DNA of 64,000 bases from Macrosoma leucophasiata (lineage: Eukaryota > Arthropoda > Insecta > Lepidoptera > Hedylidae). The position numbers were made by a program, and so were the translations under genes. The stretch is from assembly GCA_036365455.1 (NCBI GenBank), contig JAWQUS010000003.1, forward strand, positions 3,740,001 through 3,804,000. The letters are read 5' to 3'. Of the stretch, positions 59,880 through 64,000 are shown in pieces (the first letter of the stretch is position 1; every line of letters starts with the position of its first letter). Under the pieces are notes generated by a model. The model had not been told where the DNA came from and made no database searches. It worked only from the letters and a program-made list of their open reading frames with translations.

Positions 59880-61095
59880 AGCGGTAATTTTTCATTACAG
59901 CTACCTTTGAACATTTTTTTAACATTTCAACAAAGATGATTTTGGTTTACTGTGAAATTTCTTAATTAAAGCAACAATAGTTAATTCAGATACAATTTGA
60001 TTGACTTCATTTAAATTCAACAGCAAAATTTTAACAAACGCAGTTTCAGTAAAGCGAGGCTCCAAGATGTTTTAATATTATATTTAAACTAAACTTATAA
60101 TCACGCTGAAACTTTTTCCTGAACTTGAACCGCTTTCGACAGCCATGTTTTGCGAAATAAATTTGTATATCACTTATTCTGCGCGTGCCAACTTGATTGA
60201 ATCTCAAGCCTTCAAAGTAAAACTGGAGACTCATTGAAAAACAACCTACCACAAAACTTGGCTCAGCGTAACGAAGGGAATTTCACTGAAAAAGGTATTC
60301 CGAGCGATCGCTGAAGAAACACTGTGCTTCGTAAACAAAGGTTGGTTTTACTGGCGAAAATTCTCGTTACAAACTTTGTTAAGAAGTTAGCGCACTTCAC
60401 TTCGGAAACTTTGAATGGGCGGCCCGACAAAAAACCACTGAAAGGTACGTGACTACCGGCGGGTTGGTAAATCGGGTTTTTACCTTAAGGACGAAAGCGG
60501 GTAGTTTTGTAACGTTCAGTGACCAATGGCGAAGTTATAAGATGAATTCGTTTGGGGTTTGTTTTCAGGAAGTAAGCTGCGGTAAATGGTTTCATTGAAA
60601 TAAAACTAGTTTTCGGATTTATCTCGCGTATGATTGCTATATTCTTATGTTTGTAGAACGCTGTATGTATAAATTTATTAAATGTAGATTTCTATATTAT
60701 AACCTGTATTTCAGCACCTATTTTACGTTTTCAACACAAACCAAAGGTTGGCTAGTTGATAATGCCATGTAGTAGCATCATGTTTACCTTATGTACCTTT
60801 TGTGTGTATTAAATTAAAAAAAAACAAATAATATGTATTATTCATTTAAATTGATTATTTAAAATCAACCCGACGATTTTCAGATTAAGTGATCTCGGGC
60901 AGACTGAGGTGACATTTGTCTGACAGTAGTTTGAAAAGTGATTAAGTGCAGCTACCTTCATCTATTTCGAAAACGTCTTGCGTAGCGTTCAGGATTAACA
61001 CAAAATTTACTTTATATTATAAACAGGAATTTTGTGAGGGAATATTACTTTTTCTGGATCTTAAAAATGGTTTCATTTTATCATCTACTTGTGGT
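59880..61095. other. Spacer, no recognised gene
   Basis: 60240-60600 is less AT-rich than its surroundings (CCGAGCGATCGCTGAAG, GACTACCGGCGGGTTGG) and free of the repeat families, so it could be single-copy host DNA. The AAAATCAACCCGACG repeat piece lies at 60858-60935. Confidence 0.35.
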
Positions 61096-61380
61096 ACTGG
61101 TGGTAGAGCTCCAGTGACGGAGCTCGCGGGCGTAGGCGCCACCGCATTACCTAATATACTTGCCGCTAAAGGGTAGTGTTCAGCACTATCGTGTTCCGGT
61201 CAGGTGGTAATGTACGGCTCTGTAATTTCCGGCACAGAGGCATAACACCTAATGCCTGAGGAGTGGCAGCGCATCTGCATTTTGACCTCTGGTCATTGTG
61301 TGCATGTCTATAGGCTGCAGTCATGACTTAACATCAATGTGAACTGTACGCTTGTTTGCCACTTTTATTACATAAAAAAA
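61096..61380 (+). mobile_element. SINE-A, full length
   Basis: ACTGGTGGTAG head to CCACTTTTATTACAT(A). CCTAATGCC/GGCAGCGC subfamily. Confidence 0.85.
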
Positions 61381-61396
61381 TATCTACTATCAGAAT

Positions 61397-61426
61397 AAGG
61401 GCAATATTTTACAAAATATTGCCCTT
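61397..61426. repeat. Perfect 14-bp-arm hairpin
   Basis: AAGGGCAATATTTT and its exact complement, loop of two bases, 16 bp after the SINE tail. Confidence 0.8.
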
Positions 61427-61775
61427 TATTTGTATGTTTGTGTGGGGTGTAGAGAATATTGAAAATAAAACGGATAAAATTTTATACTTTATATACCAAT
61501 ACTTTAATGGTCGCTAAATGTTTACTCTCAAAAATTGTTTGAAGAGTCTACCTCAATTTAATGGTTCCGTAGAATAATGACAAGAAACGAAATCATTATA
61601 GATTCGTCATGTCTGTCCGTCCGTCCGTATGTCACAGTAACTTTACTCCGAAACTACTGGGGATACAGTATTTATTTCCAGTAGTTTTGGATATGTATTT
61701 TCAGTTTAATAAGGCAATTGAAATCTATATATATTTTATTGATTTTCTATTTGTGTTTACGCCTAACAAAATTTT

Positions 61776-62045
61776 ACTGGTGGTAGAGCTCCAGTGACGG
61801 AGCTCGCGGGCGTAGGCCTAATATACTTGCCGCTGATGATAGTGTTTAGAACTACCGTGTTCCGGTCAGGTGGTAATGTACGGCTCTGTAATTTTCGGCA
61901 CAGAGGCATAACACCTTAGGCCTCAGGAGTGGTAACGCATCTGCATTTTGTCCTTGGTCTTTGTGTGGGTGTCTATAGGCTGCAGTCATCACTTAACATT
62001 AATGTGAACTGCATGCTTGTTTGCCACTTTCATTACATAAAAAAA
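61776..62045 (+). mobile_element. SINE-A, small deletions
   Basis: CACCACCGCATTACC is missing after GGGCGTAGGC; otherwise complete. Confidence 0.85.
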
Positions 62046-62111
62046 TAGAATATTTCTTATGACTTTTCATTTATAGAATACTCTATGAATGCTTATAAAC
62101 CGATGAATTAA

Positions 62112-62334
62112 GGTACGACTTTGAACTCGGGCAGCGGCAGCACTGCTGCGGCTGCCGAGTTCGCTGTCGCAGCACCATATTTCTCTATTTTCTATTGCAT
62201 TGCTGCCGCGACAGTGTCGCGTAGCTCGGAATGTAATCTCATATAAACTCATAGCTTTTATATGGAGACCAGAAGTGCTGCGGCAGCACTGCAGTGGCAG
62301 CATTGCTGCGTGCTGCCGAGTTCACAATCGTACC
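62112..62334. mobile_element. TTAA-flanked MITE (piggyBac-like), 223 bp
   Basis: TTAA at 62108-62111 and 62335-62338. Terminal inverted repeats are GGTACGACTTTGAACTCGGGC and the complement of GCCGAGTTCACAATCGTACC. The interior is rich in GCAGCACTGCTGCGG-like palindromes. No transposase. The TTAA target points to the piggyBac superfamily. Confidence 0.8.
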
Positions 62335-62339
62335 TTAAG

Positions 62340-62756
62340 AGGCCTATTCGGTTTTTAAAAGTACTTCTCACTCTTCTCAATAGACATATTTTCTGAAACT
62401 CGAACGTTTTTACTATAATTGAAACTACGGTCTTTTTCCTACATAATCCTAAGTACCTTTGTAGTTGCGTACCAGGTACAGGATTAGCGTCACATTAACT
62501 ATGTACTAAGCTCACTTAACGCCATAATCCGTCTGTAAGTGTCACAAGGCTGGTAACAGCGTCTGGCACGACTCTCATCAGCTGTTCTAAATTATTTATG
62601 CCTTTTCGTTTATTTATACGTTTCGTTGTGTATAATATGTGAATAGATGTGTTTTAACTAGTTAAATCCTAGTAATATTATTAATGTGAAAGAAAAGAAG
62701 TTTATGAGTATGGATGCATGGATGGATATGTTACTGTACTGGACGGATTTGAATGA
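62340..62756. other. Spacer, nothing recognised
   Basis: No supported feature. Confidence 0.4.
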
Positions 62757-62985
62757 AATTTTACCGGTGGATTGTAGCGGTGTAAAACGACGAGTGATTT
62801 GAAGGGTCGCGGGTTCGATCCCCGTACCGGCACAAATATTTGTATGGCCTACAGATACAGATATTTGTTTCGGATCTGGGTGTTTGTGTATGTGTATGTG
62901 TTGTGTGTGTTCAACGGCACCCACGATACAGGTTTATAACTAGTGTGGGGCTGTGCGTGTAAGCGTATTTATTTAATTGTATTAT
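62757..62985 (+). mobile_element. SINE-B, decayed head
   Basis: The A-box region is degenerate (ATTGTAGCGG). B-box GGTTCGATCCC, CCGTACCGG and the body (GGATCTGGGTGTTTGTG, TCAACGGCACCC) are clear. Confidence 0.75.
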
Positions 62986-63148
62986 TACATTTACACCGCA
63001 TTTATTTAATTGTTCCTCGGTAACGTACGTTAATTAACTCAAAAATATTCCTTTCCGATATTTAATTTTATTCTGATTCATGCTAATAATGTACGCATTA
63101 TCATTAGCTTTTACTTATTAGCAACACCCAGTGGTTAATTAAGGGTCC

Positions 63149-63496
63149 TCAGATGTACGTTATTACATGTAAAGGGATTCTGTATTAGCTTTGCTTCCAT
63201 CCACCATCAGTAACAGAAGCAAAGCTAACTTTGACGACCCGGTTAGTCCAGCGGCTTAAGATGACCATTTGATTCGAAGAGTCGCGGGTTTGATCCCCGC
63301 ACCGGGACAAATAGTTGTATTGACCTACAGATATTTGTCCCGGTGTGGCGATCAAACCCGCGACTCTTCGAATCAAATGGTCATCTTAAGCCGCTGGACT
63401 AACCGGGTCGTCAAAGTTAGCTTTGCTTCTGTTACTGATGGTGGATGGAAGCAAAGCTAATACAGAATCCCTTTACATGTAATAACGTACATCTGA
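63149..63496. repeat. 165-bp-arm palindrome containing SINE-B heads
   Basis: 63149-63313 and 63332-63496 are near-exact complements with an 18-bp spacer. Each arm holds SINE-B head sequence (63232-63313 sense, 63332-63413 antisense) plus about 80 bp of flanking DNA (ACATGTAAAGGGATTCTGTA; TAACAGAAGCAAAGCTAACT). Both SINE heads keep a TTTGATCCC-type decayed B-box. Confidence 0.9.
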
Positions 63497-63690
63497 CCAT
63501 TTGATTCGAAGAGTCGCGGGTTTGATCCCCGCACCGGGACAAATAGTTGTATTGACCTACAGATATTTGTTCGGGTCTGGGTATTTGTGTATGTGTTGTA
63601 TGTGTAAAATGGCACATACGACATAGGTATATACCTACTGTGGGGCTGTGAGTGTAAGCATATTTAATTTGTTATTTTTTTAGTACAGAT
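63496..63690 (+). mobile_element. SINE-B body, continuing after the palindrome
   Basis: Resumes at GACCATTTGATTCGAAGAG, repeating bases already present in the left arm, then runs through the full body to GTGTAAGCATATTTAATTTG. Confidence 0.8.
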
Positions 63691-63849
63691 TTTTGCCATT
63701 TATTTTCATTTTTGTTTTATTTTTAATTTTAATTATTGAGCACTATTTGAATCAATATCCAAATACGTGTACCTGTACATTAAAGGTACACGTATTGTAC
63801 GTATATATATACGAGTAAGTTAGAGTTAGTTCATTAAATAGGTACATTT

Positions 63850-63870
63850 TACTGGTGGTAGAGTTCCAGT
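63850..63870 (+). mobile_element. SINE-A 5' stub
   Basis: Only TACTGGTGGTAGAGTTCCAGT remains before an opposite-strand LINE tail. Confidence 0.7.
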
Positions 63871-63873
63871 ATT

Positions 63874-64000
63874 ATAGAAAGAAAGAAATAGTTTATTTTT
63901 TGACACACACAATACTTCACTAAATATCTAAATAACCGATAATACCTAATAAAAAAAAAATAAAAAAAACAAAATAATAAAAACAGAAAAGACAAACTTA
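63874..64000 (-). mobile_element. LINE 3' tail, runs off the window
   Basis: Minus-strand reading ends TTGTGTGTGTCAAAAAATAA and CTATTTCTTTCTTTC, matching the end of the 53.8-kb LINE (TTGTGTGTGTGCCATGAAAA, (TTTC)n). The rest lies beyond the right edge. Confidence 0.6.

Noticed and set aside
63269..63460. Matching 63-residue frames on both strands ending VSFASVTDGGWKQS
   Set aside because: They arise from the palindrome and SINE-B; no gene.
1..64000. CRISPR arrays, rRNA genes or bacterial operon features
   Set aside because: No regularly spaced short repeats and no rRNA-like segments; sequence and repeats are those of an insect nuclear genome.

Overview
This is transposable-element-dense, AT-rich animal nuclear DNA, almost certainly from a moth or butterfly. 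The evidence is the repeat set: a roughly 285-bp SINE of the ACTGGTGGTAG type (about 31 copies), other tRNA-related SINEs, Helitron-like elements that start after A at TC and end CTAG|T, RTE-type LINE tails ending in (CATA)n, and a LINE whose ORF1 carries a baculovirus-FP-like domain. I found no host protein-coding gene or exon I can defend. Every convincing coding stretch belongs to a mobile element.

Layout. 0-5 kb: two RTE reverse-transcriptase tails, a (GACA)n-bearing repeat, local duplications and a small foldback MITE. 4.8-6.2 kb: a long Helitron-like element with A/T-flanked ends. 6.6-17.7 kb: dense SINE copies, a flank-sharing pair of tRNA-like SINEs at 7.3 and 15.5 kb, and a three-copy local repeat split by insertions. 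17.7-25.5 kb: RTE fragments, SINEs and Helitron-like pieces. 25.8-28.3 kb: an old CR1/jockey-like LINE relic carrying an opposite-strand R1-like ORF1 relic. 28.5-37 kb: SINEs, MITEs and spacer. 37.3-37.8 kb: a Penelope-like GIY-YIG relic. 40.2-42.3 kb: Helitron-like elements, one interrupted by a palindromic retroposon. 44.3-45.0 kb: a compound tRNA-like retroposon with a 14-bp target-site duplication. 45-46 and 55.5-58.4 kb: an old local segmental duplication. 48.6-53.8 kb: a near-complete non-LTR retrotransposon with intact ORF1 and ORF2 and a possible extra ORF between them. 62.1 kb: a TTAA-flanked MITE. 63.1-63.7 kb: a 165-bp-arm palindrome inside a tRNA-derived SINE. A LINE tail runs off the right edge.

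The coding parts cooperate only inside the 48.6-kb LINE: a coiled-coil/FP-type ORF1 protein (RNA binding inferred) and an endonuclease-reverse transcriptase ORF2 would carry out target-primed reverse transcription and could move the SINEs in trans. The most unusual observation is a small tRNA-like retroposon family (12.5, 41.8, 44.3 and 59.1 kb) in which all three long copies have an inverted 5' part joined to a sense-oriented 3' tail, at different breakpoints; three of the four insertions have 12-16-bp target-site duplications. All family names are local labels; no database search was possible.
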